Below, piece by piece: positions 1 to 11,600 of a DNA stretch of 64,000 nt. The notes under the pieces were generated by a model. The model saw only the letters and a list, made by a program, of their open reading frames with translations. It searched no databases and had not been told where the DNA came from. Origin of the DNA: Siphonodentalium dalli (lineage: Eukaryota; Mollusca; Scaphopoda; Gadilida; Siphonodentaliidae); the NCBI GenBank assembly GCA_032622095.1, contig CP136069.1, positions 160,197,043 to 160,261,042 of the forward strand, in the 5' to 3' direction. The position numbers were made by a program, and so were the translations under genes. The first letter of the stretch is position 1. Each line of letters opens with the position of its first letter.

Positions 1-320
1 CATGTATGTAGGTGATTAGCCAAAGAATTGCGGGTGAATATTTTGCCGAAGAATATTCACGACAATTAAGGGGCATAACTCCTTGTCACCCAAGGGAAAT
101 AACTCCAAATAAGGATTTTTTTGCAATAATCCAATTGAAAAATGGCCCACAACCTGCTATATTCAATATTGGTTTTCTGAGACAGTATTCCAACGATGAT
201 GATCTGATAAATCTTTCTACTGTCTTTCTCATTTTTAAAACTTGTAAGAGTAAATTAGGGTCTAGTTCTGGTATAGCTGGACCATATGTGAGGAGCTACA
301 CAATGCAGGAGACGATTTAG

Positions 321-3300
321 ACTTTAGTTGCGACAGTTTACTACGAAAATAGCTAGGTTTTTTAATTGAGGAAAATGGCAATTTTGACTGTCAAAAAAAC
401 AAAACAAAAATTGTGATATATAATTAAATCTCTAACTACAAGCTTATCATCATTGTGCTATAAATAAAATAACAAAAAAGACACATATGCATGTGGTCTA
501 AACTGTCACGGAGGCACGCTGGGGCCTGTGGGAGTTTATAATCACGCCGTTTGTTTTAATTAATTACGTTTTAACCTTGAAAAATAGGTGATTCATTCAG
601 CAAAAACGGCAATTTTGACTATTAAAAAAACTAATAAAACAATCTCAAGTACACATAATCTTTATTGTAATGTCAGGTTGTCATAATATCATGTTTAAAT
701 TAGTTAATGCATTGTAAAATGCAGATCTTTCATATAAATAATTGTCTAAAAATATTTTTCTGAAATTGTCGGCCATTTTGGATTTCCGACTGCGGATCTT
801 ACATTTTGTTTACAAACTTATTTCATTATTTTAATTTTCAAACGTCTTAAAAAGGATTAAAAATCTGATATATACTGCAGAATTTAATTAGAAACAATTA
901 AAACAATAATTTTATGAAACTTGAAAAACTTTTTTATTATTGTCATACAGTTGTGATCAAAATAATTACGGTTACAATTGGCAATTTACCAACCGGACAT
1001 TTAATCAAAGAGTTAAAAAAGTTAGAATTAATTGGTGAGGGAAATGAGTAGTATCATTACATAAGGTATTAACATCTAACTGGATCCAGAAATTGTCAAC
1101 TTAATCCAAGATGGCTTCCAAGATGGCAACCAAATTATATAGTATATAGTCATGTACGTAGAAGGTGAATGCAGTAGACTAAGTTGCTTCTTCCAAATAA
1201 ATAATCGCCATGTTATGATACATTCCTATTAGTTGCCTTACCACAATGACTCAAAACGCGAGTTCATATGACAATTATTTTCCAAATAAGAATCGTGAAA
1301 ATTTGCCAAATATTATAATTTTTTATATGTCAATATACCAGCGCTAAAATGATGCATATGATCTCTACACTTTCTTGCATATCAATAAAGATTGAGTATA
1401 TCTACTCGTATACCAAAAGGTCTAGCGACGGACTCAATCAGATTACTGCATATAAGCTAACAGTGACTGGCTTTTGAAGCCTGAAATTGAAAATGTAAAC
1501 CAGGTGATTGCCTGGGGTCTTGTTCAGATATTATAGCTATACTTTAATCTTGTCCATTTCACCATGGTACATGTATACCTCCAGTATAGGCTTGGATGAA
1601 CTCAGAAGTTTTCTGACATAATATCCATAAAAGTCTTTGTAAAATGAATCATTGTATGGGTACTCTTGGTGATTTGAATGGAAAATCGACACAAAATTAT
1701 CAGACACCTGCTTCTACCATTCTGTGTAGGAAGAAAACATATGTGTAGGAAGAAATGTTGATGATTGCTTCGTGCTTAAACTGCTTGTCACCAGTTCATA
1801 CTAATTCCGGTACATTTCCACGTGTTTATTAATATGATAGGATCGTGACAAATTTTGAACTAGAACTCAAGCAATATATTTACTTGTATTACAGCAATAT
1901 TAGCATATTTTTGTATTACTACATGTACATGTATGTATAGAATTAGTTTGTCTCATATACAAGTAGCGCTAATGTGTATCTGGACCATCGCACTCATTAG
2001 GTGGGGTGAATATAAAATGATTCCCGGAAATGATCACATAGGCCTGCACAGTTGATGTAGAATCCGGTCCATGATGAAACATATACTTATTGTTGTTGTA
2101 TTGTCATGGAATAAATACTGTTTAAACTAAGGTCTATCTGATCAAACTAGATTGCTTATCACCTGAACATGTATGGAGCTCTTAATACAATAGCCTCCCG
2201 ATGACCGTTTAGATTTCTGCTGAAGTTGATCTATATATGCCACTAGATTATCATGATGCGTGAATGCAGCATGATATATACAATTTATGGGATATAGCCA
2301 GACTGATTTGATAATTAGAACAGTTTTAGGCAACTATGAAGCCTGCACAGTTGATATATAGATCAACTTCAGCAGAAATCTAAATGGTCATGGGGAGGTT
2401 ATCGTATGAAGAGCTCCAAACATGTTCAGGTGATAAGCTGTAGATGGATCGGCCTATATAATATGATATCAAAGATGGCATTATTATTATAGTGAACCAT
2501 GGTCACCTCCATAGGTATGCGTGCTAATTCAACTTCCTTCATTTATGCATTCCTTCATGACATTAGAAGACCCATCACTACCAATGGATTCTTCAATCCT
2601 TTCCCATCATGTGGATGTACAGATCGTCAAAACGCAATATAATAAGTATCGCCAGTCTATGTTTGACTCGTATCTATTGCATTTACCATTCATATTGTTT
2701 CGTCATCTAAACTGCAGGGTTGGATATGCAGAGCAGTTGCGCAGTCCCTGTTGATTTCGATAAACTTCAAAATAATCATTATTCAAGTGGGACTGGCAGC
2801 AAGATCAAAACCATTGCCAAGAACCACTTTCCTGTTGAACTGATGTACAAATGGAATGCATTGTCCCACTAAACTCTTCATATGACTAAATAATAGAAAT
2901 CAATATGGGATATCATTTTGCTGTATACTGTCAATGGTCCAGCCTACTCTGTTCATACCAAGACACCTTTCGTATGTTGGGCGAATCACTGTGTGTGGCT
3001 ACCATAGTACGATTGAAACCTGCTAAGTTCAGCTAAATGGGGTTCAAATGGTGTTAGTTCGAGGTTACAGTGCAAATAACAGTGAGACAAGCAGGCCAAA
3101 TGACAGCCATATAATTAATTCTACTATTGTTTGTGTTTTATAAACAAGGATGTGTTGTTTCTTGCTTGCCAAATAACATGGTATAGCTGAGTACAATCCC
3201 CACTTCATAGCTTTCACAACAGTTGTGTATTGCTACCTTATTATAATACACTAATGAGATGTCATGAAAAGAACTAACACCATCATAAATTACGATTTTG

Positions 3301-4080
3301 ATATGGTAACCACCAATATTTCTCTATAAGTACTCCGGCTTAGAGTAGAGTAACACTTGTCCCTCAAGCAAAGATGGAGGTCTACACATACTTTCTAATT
3401 TCACATTGAGAGTTGGATTTTTTCTTTAACTCCCTCCTCACTTAATATCAGGAAATTTGAAGACATGACATGTATGAATTATAGGACATCTGTTAGTTTG
3501 TATAAGAAATTAAAGCTATCTGCATTTACTTAAAGGTAGCCGATTAACCTAATTCCCATGATGGAATGCCAGGGTGACATTTGGTGGTGTAATGAACACT
3601 GATTTTAGTATTTTGACTGCCGTTTTTGTAGCCATCTTGGATGAAATAGAACAGTTCTGTTGAAGTGTGATAATAATTCAGTATGTGGCTGTATGTGGCA
3701 CGAATATTTCCACTCATTTCTTTAAATCTATTGCTAGAATATCAAAATAATTTTTGACATAATGCTATAAATCGGTTGTCTAAAGTGGACTTTTGACAAA
3801 TCGAACATGTTTTGTACAATACAATTGTGCACTACATTGCTAAAGCAATAAATAAACACTGAATTGTCAAAATTTTGCATTTGCTGCCAAACGGAAGGTC
3901 ATTTACATGAGATTCTTGAAAATCGCAAAATTGTTGATTTTCTGGTGCCATTATGGCAGCCATCTTTGACTGGAATAACATTTTCCGATGAATGTGGTAG
4001 TGTACTTTGAGAACTACTATTGATGACTTGCCCTTACTGAAAATAATATATAACAACTAGAATGAAACTGAAATTGCACA
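321..4080. other. Non-coding, AT-rich intergenic region
   Basis: Apart from the inverted repeat at 2152-2439 I see no coding signal. Short open frames here (for example 2142-2333 and 2521-2754) have no domain and biased AT composition. Left-edge motifs GGGGCATAACTCC and AAGGGAAATAACTCC look like a decayed inverted repeat near 70-110. Confidence 0.5.
2152..2439. repeat. Inverted repeat with arms of about 88 bp
   Basis: Left arm 2152-2240 (CTTATCACCTGAACATGTAT ... TTTCTGCTGAAGTTGATCTA) pairs with right arm 2353-2439 at over 85% by eye. Loop about 110 bp. Probably a MITE remnant. Confidence 0.75.
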
Positions 4081-4092
4081 GCAATTTCGATA

Positions 4093-5453
4093 CTTCCATG
4101 TTCGCCAATGATGGAAATTGTGTCACGTGATAAAGCGTCAGTTGTCAGGAGACACATATCAGTATGGTGATACTATAGCTCATAGTAATACTAGGCAACC
4201 ACAGATTCTATCCACCAAATTCCATCAAAATCTGCACCGAAAACAATTTGAGATACATACCAACATGCCATTTCTCTAAATCTGTAACCCATATACATCA
4301 GTATACAGCGCAGAATCTGATGCACATAATGCAAAAAGTCCAAACTCAATATCTCAAGTTCTGGATTTCGTATAAAGAGCGTTATTTTATTCTTCGGCCA
4401 GTATCCAACTTTTGAACCGGAAGTCCGAACCCGATATCTACAGCCGTTTCGGAGGAGATATGCTAACAACAATAAATCACATAAAGAGCGTTGTTTTCAA
4501 AGGTCAAGGTCAGACGAAATTCCCTATTAGTGCATCACTGCATATGCATGTACAAAATTTCTAATCAATTGGCCAAACCGTTTCGACAACAAAAGAAATC
4601 AAACATCGATTTTGCATTTTTGCAAGTCATTCTAGGGGCGCGAAAACCCCCAAAAAATCAAGAAAATCAGGTTTTCAAACAGCCATAACTCATGAAGTTT
4701 AAGTCTGATTTAAAAACTTTGAGTGGAATAGTGATCAGCGGTCACTAAAAATTATATCCACCAAATTTCATCAAAACCTGCGCCAAAATAATTTTGAGAT
4801 ACATACCCACACACCCAATCTCCCAAACCGGAATTGAAATCCGTAAACTTTATATATCAATAAAGAGCGCAGAGGTTGATGCACTTAATGCAAAAAGTCC
4901 CAACTCAACATCGCAAGCCCTTCTGGATTTTGTATAAAGAGCGTTGTTTTATAATTCGATCAGTGGCGAACTTTTAAACCGGAAGTTTGACCCCTATCAT
5001 TTTTCAGTATTTTATAACACATGCGCAAATAATGAACAAAGTCCGAACCCGATGTCTCAAGCCGTTTCGGAGGAGATACGCTAACAACAATAAAACAGAT
5101 AAAGAGCGTTATTTCCAAATGTCAAGGTCAGATGAAATTCCCTATTTGTGCATCGACTGCGTATACTCAATGACTATGCAGGTACCAAATTTCAAATCAA
5201 TCGGCCAAGCCGTTTCGACGAAAAAACCCAAAAAATCAAGAAAATGGCGATAACTGCAAAGGTCAAGGTCGGACAAAATTCTCAATAGGCTACTTTCAAA
5301 TAACTTCCAAAGTTATATACTGAAGCCGAAAACAGCATGTGAATCGGTCCAGCCGTTCCGGAGATATAAGCACATTATGGAATAATAATAAGAATAAGAA
5401 TAATAACAAAAGCCGGAAGAATTACAATATACTTCCATGTTAAAACATGGAAG
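4093..5453. mobile_element. TA-flanked 1.36-kb inverted-repeat element with internal tandem segments
   Basis: Ends CTTCCATGTT and inverse AACATGGAAG, with TA at 4091-4092 and 5454-5455. Two diverged tandem segments of about 550 bp (AAAGGTCAAGGTCAGACGAA near 4499 and ATGTCAAGGTCAGATGAAAT near 5118; AATCAATTGGCCAAACCG versus AATCAATCGGCCAAGCCG) make up the interior. No transposase. A Tc1/mariner-type non-autonomous element is likely. Confidence 0.6.
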
Positions 5454-5459
5454 TATAAT

Positions 5460-6678
5460 TCAGAAATATGCACAGAATTTGTCAGTTCTTAGGACAACCC
5501 TATATCTGAAATGAACTGACGACATCATCTTTGTGACATCATAATTCCTTGCATTCGCAGACCCATGAAATATAATGGACACTTCTATAGGCGTAAATCC
5601 GTTAGGATATTATTCGGCTTTTCAAAGAAACTGGGTTTCAGGATGAAACTATTATTTTACATCATCAATATCTCATTGTTAGCTATCAATATATGCTTGT
5701 TTTCTGTCATATCATTGTTTCATCAGTAATTTATACCATGGGAATTTCCTATTATACATCCCATCAACACCAATATACAGATTGCAAATTCCACATTATG
5801 CCTTAAAGGCACGTGCAGCCTTAATTGTCGAAAATATTCATATTTGTTCCAAACACCGTAAACAGAAAAACATTAAAACGCATACAGTTCCGTTCATATA
5901 TACCATGACCATCGCGTAAACAGCATGTTATCATAAAGATTTACTATATTTTACCTAAGCAAGAGCCTGATTGTGTTACAGAAGACAACACAATGCTGCT
6001 GGCTAATCACACACAAATGGCATAAACGCTCTTTTATTCGTTCCATATCAGGAATTCACCCACAAAGAACGCTCTTTATGTTTACCATCATAATATAAAC
6101 AAACACCAGAAAAGTAACTTTTTATGCTGTTGTTTACATAACAATGGTCAAACATATGACCATAACATACTGTTTATGCGATATTTCTTATTTGTATACG
6201 GACAAAGTCTATCTACATTTTGATGTTCTTTCTGTTTGTGGCGGTTTTTGACGGGTGGATATATTTTCACAGGATACCCACCGCCAAGGCCGCACGTGCC
6301 TTTAACTGGGTCCATATTAGGGAAAATAAGATAGTTCAAGTATTTATCAACCTATTTCCATACCGGGAAAAATTCAAAAGCGAATATTATAATAGAAAGC
6401 TTCTAATAAGCAGTGTTCACGATAATTTTGATTCCATTAACTCTTTGGTGGGGTAGAATGACATTTATGGCACACTTATGGCAGGTGTAACGATATTTAT
6501 GTCATTTTTATGATAGCATCATATTTTCATGCACATAACATTACGAAATCAGACCACTGAATGAAAAACATCAGTAAACATGTGACATATTTTTACAGAT
6601 ATATTCACCCATGGCGCCATGATGTATATGGGTTAATTCATGCATTATATTGACACATATTTACATAACCCGTCTGTG
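5460..6678. other. Non-coding intergenic region
   Basis: AT-rich sequence with AACGCTCTTTTATTC and AACGCTCTTTATG motifs near 6025 and 6068, related to the AAAGAGCGTT motif of the adjacent 4093-5453 element. No gene seen. Confidence 0.5.
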
Positions 6679-6681
6679 TTA

Positions 6682-7452
6682 AGCCCCGGTTCCATATTCC
6701 CGATTTTCTGTCCCGAATTAGTATATTCGGCACCAATTCGGGACCAGACCAAATCGGCAGCATTCGAGATAATTCTGGACGAGTTTTATTCCAAAAGCCG
6801 CCGAACTGATGACAAAATTTAATCGTCCCGAACATTGCCGAGTATTCCAGAATGCTTCCAAATTTCTTCCCGCATGATAAAGAATTATCCCGAACTGATA
6901 CCGAAATTTCGTGCGAGTGTCTGTCGAATTGCCCAGATTACTACCGACTTACACCGAGTTGTTGCCGAATACCCCGAATCAATGCCGAACTGGTACCGAA
7001 TTGATGCCGAATAAATACCGAATTGGTATTCAATTGCTGCCGAACGTCCCGAATCGATGCCAAATTTTGTAGATACACCGGATCTTAGTATAAAATCAGC
7101 CACACATGGCGAATTCGGGAATAACTTACCGAATACTGCTGACTACTCCAGAATATCCACCCGAATACTGCCGACTACTCCCGAATAGGTGCCGAATTTC
7201 TCCCGATGATTGACAAATCAGGAGCGATTCGGCTTGGTTCCCGATAGTTTTGAACATTTCAAAACTGTCGGGAGCGAGTCCAGAATCGTCCCGAATCGAC
7301 CCCGACAGCACCGATATCCCCGATGATGTTCTGGGGTATAAATTCACTGTCCCGACTCGTCCCGAACTTACTCCACGATTTTTGCAAAATGATGATTCGG
7401 GAGTCATTCGGGAACATTCGGGGTGGAAAATCGGGGATATGGAAGCGGGGCT
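6682..7452. mobile_element. CCGAAT-repeat element with inverted termini and TTA flanks
   Basis: Left AGCCCCGGTTCCATATTCCC, right inverse of AGCCCCGCTTCCATATCCCC, with TTA at 6679-6681 and 7453-7455. The interior is built almost entirely of degenerate units such as CCGAATTGATGCCGAACTGG in both orientations. Apparent ORFs across it are by-products of that repeat. A 3-bp TTA duplication would fit PIF/Harbinger-type elements (inference). Confidence 0.65.
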
Positions 7453-7692
7453 TTACACTATATCCTGTTCGTGATAGGTCAACTGCCAGTTCGGTCACCT
7501 GTTTCATACCGCAATAACACAGACCGTAACTTTCATCTGAAGCCAGTTATGTCGATCTCATTATTATTGATAATTGCTTGGAAATCTTATGTGGGCTGCT
7601 TAATGTGCTGTGTGGGCAGATTTTTTGAAAATTAATAAGAATACACTCAGCTTTTTAATGGGAATAAATCATCAAACGGCTATATAAATATA

Positions 7693-7846
7693 AGAAACGA
7701 ATGAAGTAGGTGTGTGTTATTGGGGGGATAAGGCTCTATGGTCATTGGGGCACTTTGTGTGAACCGCGAAGCAGTTCTCACCAAATGTGCCCCCAACAAC
7801 CGCAGCTCCATATCCCCTAATAACACACCCACTACATTCATTTCTT
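7693..7846. repeat. Imperfect palindrome of about 150 bp
   Basis: GAAACGAATGAAGTAGGTGT and GGCACTTTGTG at left pair with CACAAATGTGCCCC-like and ACACCCACTACATTCATTTC at right around a central AACCGCGAAGCAGTTCT. It lies just beyond the RhoGEF 3' end. Confidence 0.7.
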
Positions 7847-7915
7847 AATAAATATAATTTCCTCATCTCAGAAAAAAGGAAAGTAAGAAGGAAGAGTGTG
7901 AATATCATTGATGTG

Positions 7916-8519
7916 TTTATTATATCAACAAATTGGATTCAACAATTCAGTATTAACAATTCATAAATTATTGCTATTTACATAACAATTGATTAACATA
8001 TATACACAAATTCATAACATATATTAGCTATGTGGATTTTAACTCAAGATTAGCACAATGAAAGCACTATTAACATTACTAGTGCATTATGTCAAGAAAG
8101 ATACAGGTGAGTGAGTTATATTCACTATTATCCGGAAGGAAACATATATTTTCTCATCATGTTCTAGATTTCTAAATCAACGTTTTTAGATTTTTTAAAT
8201 AAATCTAATATGAAATGTCTTTTGCTACCATTTTGAGAATATTTATATGAAATTCTGAATTCTTTGAGAGTTATCAAAATTTCAAATGCACATATATGTT
8301 TCCTTTAAAATGTAATATTTGCCACACTAAGGCACTATTTGCACATGAAATCAGCCTTTGTATCCCTTTAAATTACTATTTTGCCATTACTCTTGAACGA
8401 AGCATTACATAAGAAGGCAATATCAGAACATAAGACATTAATAATCAATTTGCACTATATGAAATCACGATTGACGACACTCATTTTGCACTATATGAAA
8501 TCACGATTGACGATGCCGT
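7916..8519 (-). other. Candidate 3' UTR of the RhoGEF gene
   Basis: Sequence downstream of the stop codon on the minus strand. An AATAAA (plus-strand TTTATT) sits at 7916-7921, about 600 nt after the stop. Other AT-rich signals are possible, so the true 3' end is unknown. It contains the 29-bp direct repeat at 8449-8513. Confidence 0.25.
8449..8513. repeat. Direct repeat of 29 bp, period 36, next to the RhoGEF stop codon
   Basis: TTTGCACTATATGAAATCAC with nine further identical bases occurs at 8449-8477 and again at 8485-8513. The second copy ends 6 bp from the stop codon at 8520-8522. Confidence 0.85.
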
Positions 8520-8674
8520 CTAGTAGTGGTGGGAACTTCTTGCGGCATAGATTCTCTTCTTCAGCAGGGACTTCCACGCAGACTTGTCGTCAACAGTGAG
8601 GGTCTGGAAGATCTGTTTTGGCTTGGTAGTAGACATGGGGTCACTGGGGCTGATGTTAAGGACGATTTCTTTTT
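8520..8674 (-). CDS. RhoGEF coding exon 14 (PH C-terminal helix, stop codon)
   Basis: Residues 698-748 and TAG at 8520-8522. QIFQTLTVDDKSAWKSLLKK is the final PH strand and helix with its invariant Trp (W731). The protein ends ARSSHHY. Acceptor TTTTTTACAG|AAAAA. Confidence 0.88.
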
Positions 8675-11600
8675 CTGTAAAAAATAAGAACAAAAATGGT
8701 CAAACATCTGTGTGTGATATATTAAATAATTTACATCTACATTGAAATTAAAATTACTTTTGCGCGTGACAATTGTTTTTGAGATTATGATTTGTCATTT
8801 ATTGTATGAACATAATTAATATTTTTTCAGATGATTCATCAATATTAAAGATATTAGACTTGATGTCAAATACATATTATTTTCAACCACTGTTGTAATT
8901 ATTAGTAGTTACTAGATTGAATATAAACTGTGTTTCTTTTTTCAGTTGAGTCATCAATATTATAGAAATTATTAAGCTTGATGACATCAATAACATTAAC
9001 AGTAATAAGAAGTTACAACATAAAGAGTTACATAATGGAATTTATTCTTACCATGTTTTCTGTTTGCATCGATGCCGCAGATGTCATGGAGGTGGAGAGG
9101 TTCTTCGATGACTGTCATATAGCCGTCACTGTCAACCTCAACCTGCAGTAGGATATCGGTGAACAGCATCAGATGGATGGGTCTCCAGTGAGTGTTGAAC
9201 CATCTGAAGATGTCAGATGAGAAGACGAGGTGGCGATTCTCAAGACCAAGCTCAAATACCTGTAAACATAAAAAAGGAATGATTAGATGAATTTCAATAA
9301 ATTATTTCAGAATTACATCTTGAAACATTAACATGATAGTGAGAAAAAGGATGAATTTCTCTTTTGTTTTTCATGGTTAAATTAAAATTTCAGTGAATTA
9401 TTGTAGAAATTTTGACTTAAGAAGAATGTTTTAAATTTTTAATCTTTTCAAAAGAGAATTCCTCGAATTACTGACACTAGTGGTGCAAATAGTGAATAGT
9501 TAATTGAAGACAGCCTTACTCGAATATGATAAGAAAGTTTTCCACTTTGGTAGAAAATTCAAATGATAACAGCAAATTTCCAGACGAATAATATACCATT
9601 AAAACCTAAACTTTTAAAGAGAAAACATTAAGGGTTAAAACTTACATGAACATTTGGTGCGAAGATGAGTTTGTCTTGGATGGCCATGACTTCGGGATCA
9701 CAAGCAGACATGATCTGGAAGGACGAATAGGGCTGATGTCGCTGTCGGCTGCTGACACTGCTGCCAGAAGAGGATGCGGTTTGACCACTGGCGACACCAC
9801 TGTCCTTGCTCTCGGCTGACGTCAAGGATGTGATGCTGGGTACGCGGGTGATGCCATTCTGGGAAATGGTGACGAGGGTTTTCTGGATGCCTTGGACAAC
9901 ACTGGTGAGTCGTGGGTAGTCTTCGGAGGTCTGAAGAGTTACATCACTGATGTCGGTCAATAGGCTGAAGATCTCTTTCAAGTGCTAAAGATAGAAGTAA
10001 GATATATTTAGAAAAATGCAAACAATTATGGAGTAATTATTCTAATCGGAAAGTTTATTTAAATAAAAGTAATATTTGATTGAAAAAGGATGGTTTTAAA
10101 AGTCCTGAATTCATGTGAATTGTTGACATGAATAATTTATTTATATTTATATTAGGTCTTCAAATTTCTGATTTCAGTTCAGTTTTTTTAATTTATGTTG
10201 TTATGATAAACATAATCTTTTATTTAAAAGATTTTACGAATAATATCTGAATGATACATACCTCTATTGGATGACGAATGAAAGCAGAGACGGTTGGCTG
10301 ATCGTTCAGGAGAGGTGGGTTTGACAGAAAGCGCCTGAAATCTTTGCCGTGCTCGAGCTGGGTGAGAAGCTTGCTCGACTCAGGGAGACCATGGGCGTAG
10401 TCGCTGTAAGCCTGGCTTATCACATGCATCTAAAAATAGATATAATTATTTGTTAAACATGAGGCAAGATAAGTATTGAGAGTTCTTGAAGAAAAATATG
10501 AAACAAAATTTCCATGTATTTAAAGCAGAATTTCATGTTTTTAAATGTGTTTATTTTGCTACATCTTATATCTCTTCACGAATAAATGTAATGGTTTAAA
10601 ATGTACACAAATATTTAACTACGTTACAAGATGTAAATAACTTTGATCTGAAGCAGTCTGAAGTTTAAATTTGTTATGAAATATTTGTTGTAATTGCAAA
10701 AAGATTTACCTTTGATGAGTAGATAAGACCAATGGATGATGTCAGATGAGGAATGGAATCTGTGAAGGAAGAGTCACTGTCAGAGTCAGATGCAGTGACG
10801 TTGTCTTGTATCTGACGAACCAAATACTCGGAGATCATGACAAGCTGAAAGTAATAATAAACAGTGATTAGTTAAATTTGATTTTGAAGATTATCCAAAT
10901 TTTGAATATTTTATATAAAACAAGTGTTCTGTGTTCATGATTGAAAGGAACAGTTGTGGGGAAAAGCATGTTGATTACTGTCTAAAATATTTGAGGGATT
11001 AAATCTCATGCCATTTTACAATGCAGTCAGATTTAGAGCTATTCCCAGCATATCATAATCTCAAAGCAAAACACAATTAGGATATTTTTTATGCTTTATT
11101 GAACAAGACATATTCAGCAGAAGTATCATGTGATATGAAAAAGTTACTTTGAAAATATTGTGATTATATTATATGTTCAATTAAGTTGGACATGGAGTCA
11201 GTGAATAAGAAACGGGAGATTGGCAGTTTGCCGCGGAAACATGCTAATTATATCTACCTTTTCGATGTTCTGAAAGAGGATCTCATGTTCTTGCGGTGAG
11301 ATGATGAAGTGTCGGAGAGGACGGGAGTAACGCTCGATACCAGCATGCATCGTGTCGATGAAGTCAAGCTCCTGTTGCATGAGTTTCTGGATGGCTGACC
11401 TTCGACTCTGCATGGATGACCTCTGTAACACGAATGAATAATTATAAATGAGTGAAACTTAAAATAGAAAAAGCACTTGAGAAGTGCATTGAAATTTGCT
11501 ATAATAATTAATTTGAGTGAATCCAAATTTATTTTGATTTCAAAGGAACACCATGTAAAAGTGAATGAAAAGTTACATTTATAAAGAAAATTTTGTTTAT

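Noticed and set aside
12..320. 102-codon open frame at the left edge
   Set aside because: No recognisable domain; the sequence is AT-rich and overlaps GGGGCATAACTCC/AAGGGAAATAACTCC repeat-like motifs. It could be an exon fragment, but nothing supports it.
7126..7507. Overlapping Ser/Gly-rich frames on both strands
   Set aside because: By-product of the CCGAAT-repeat element, which stays open in several frames at once.
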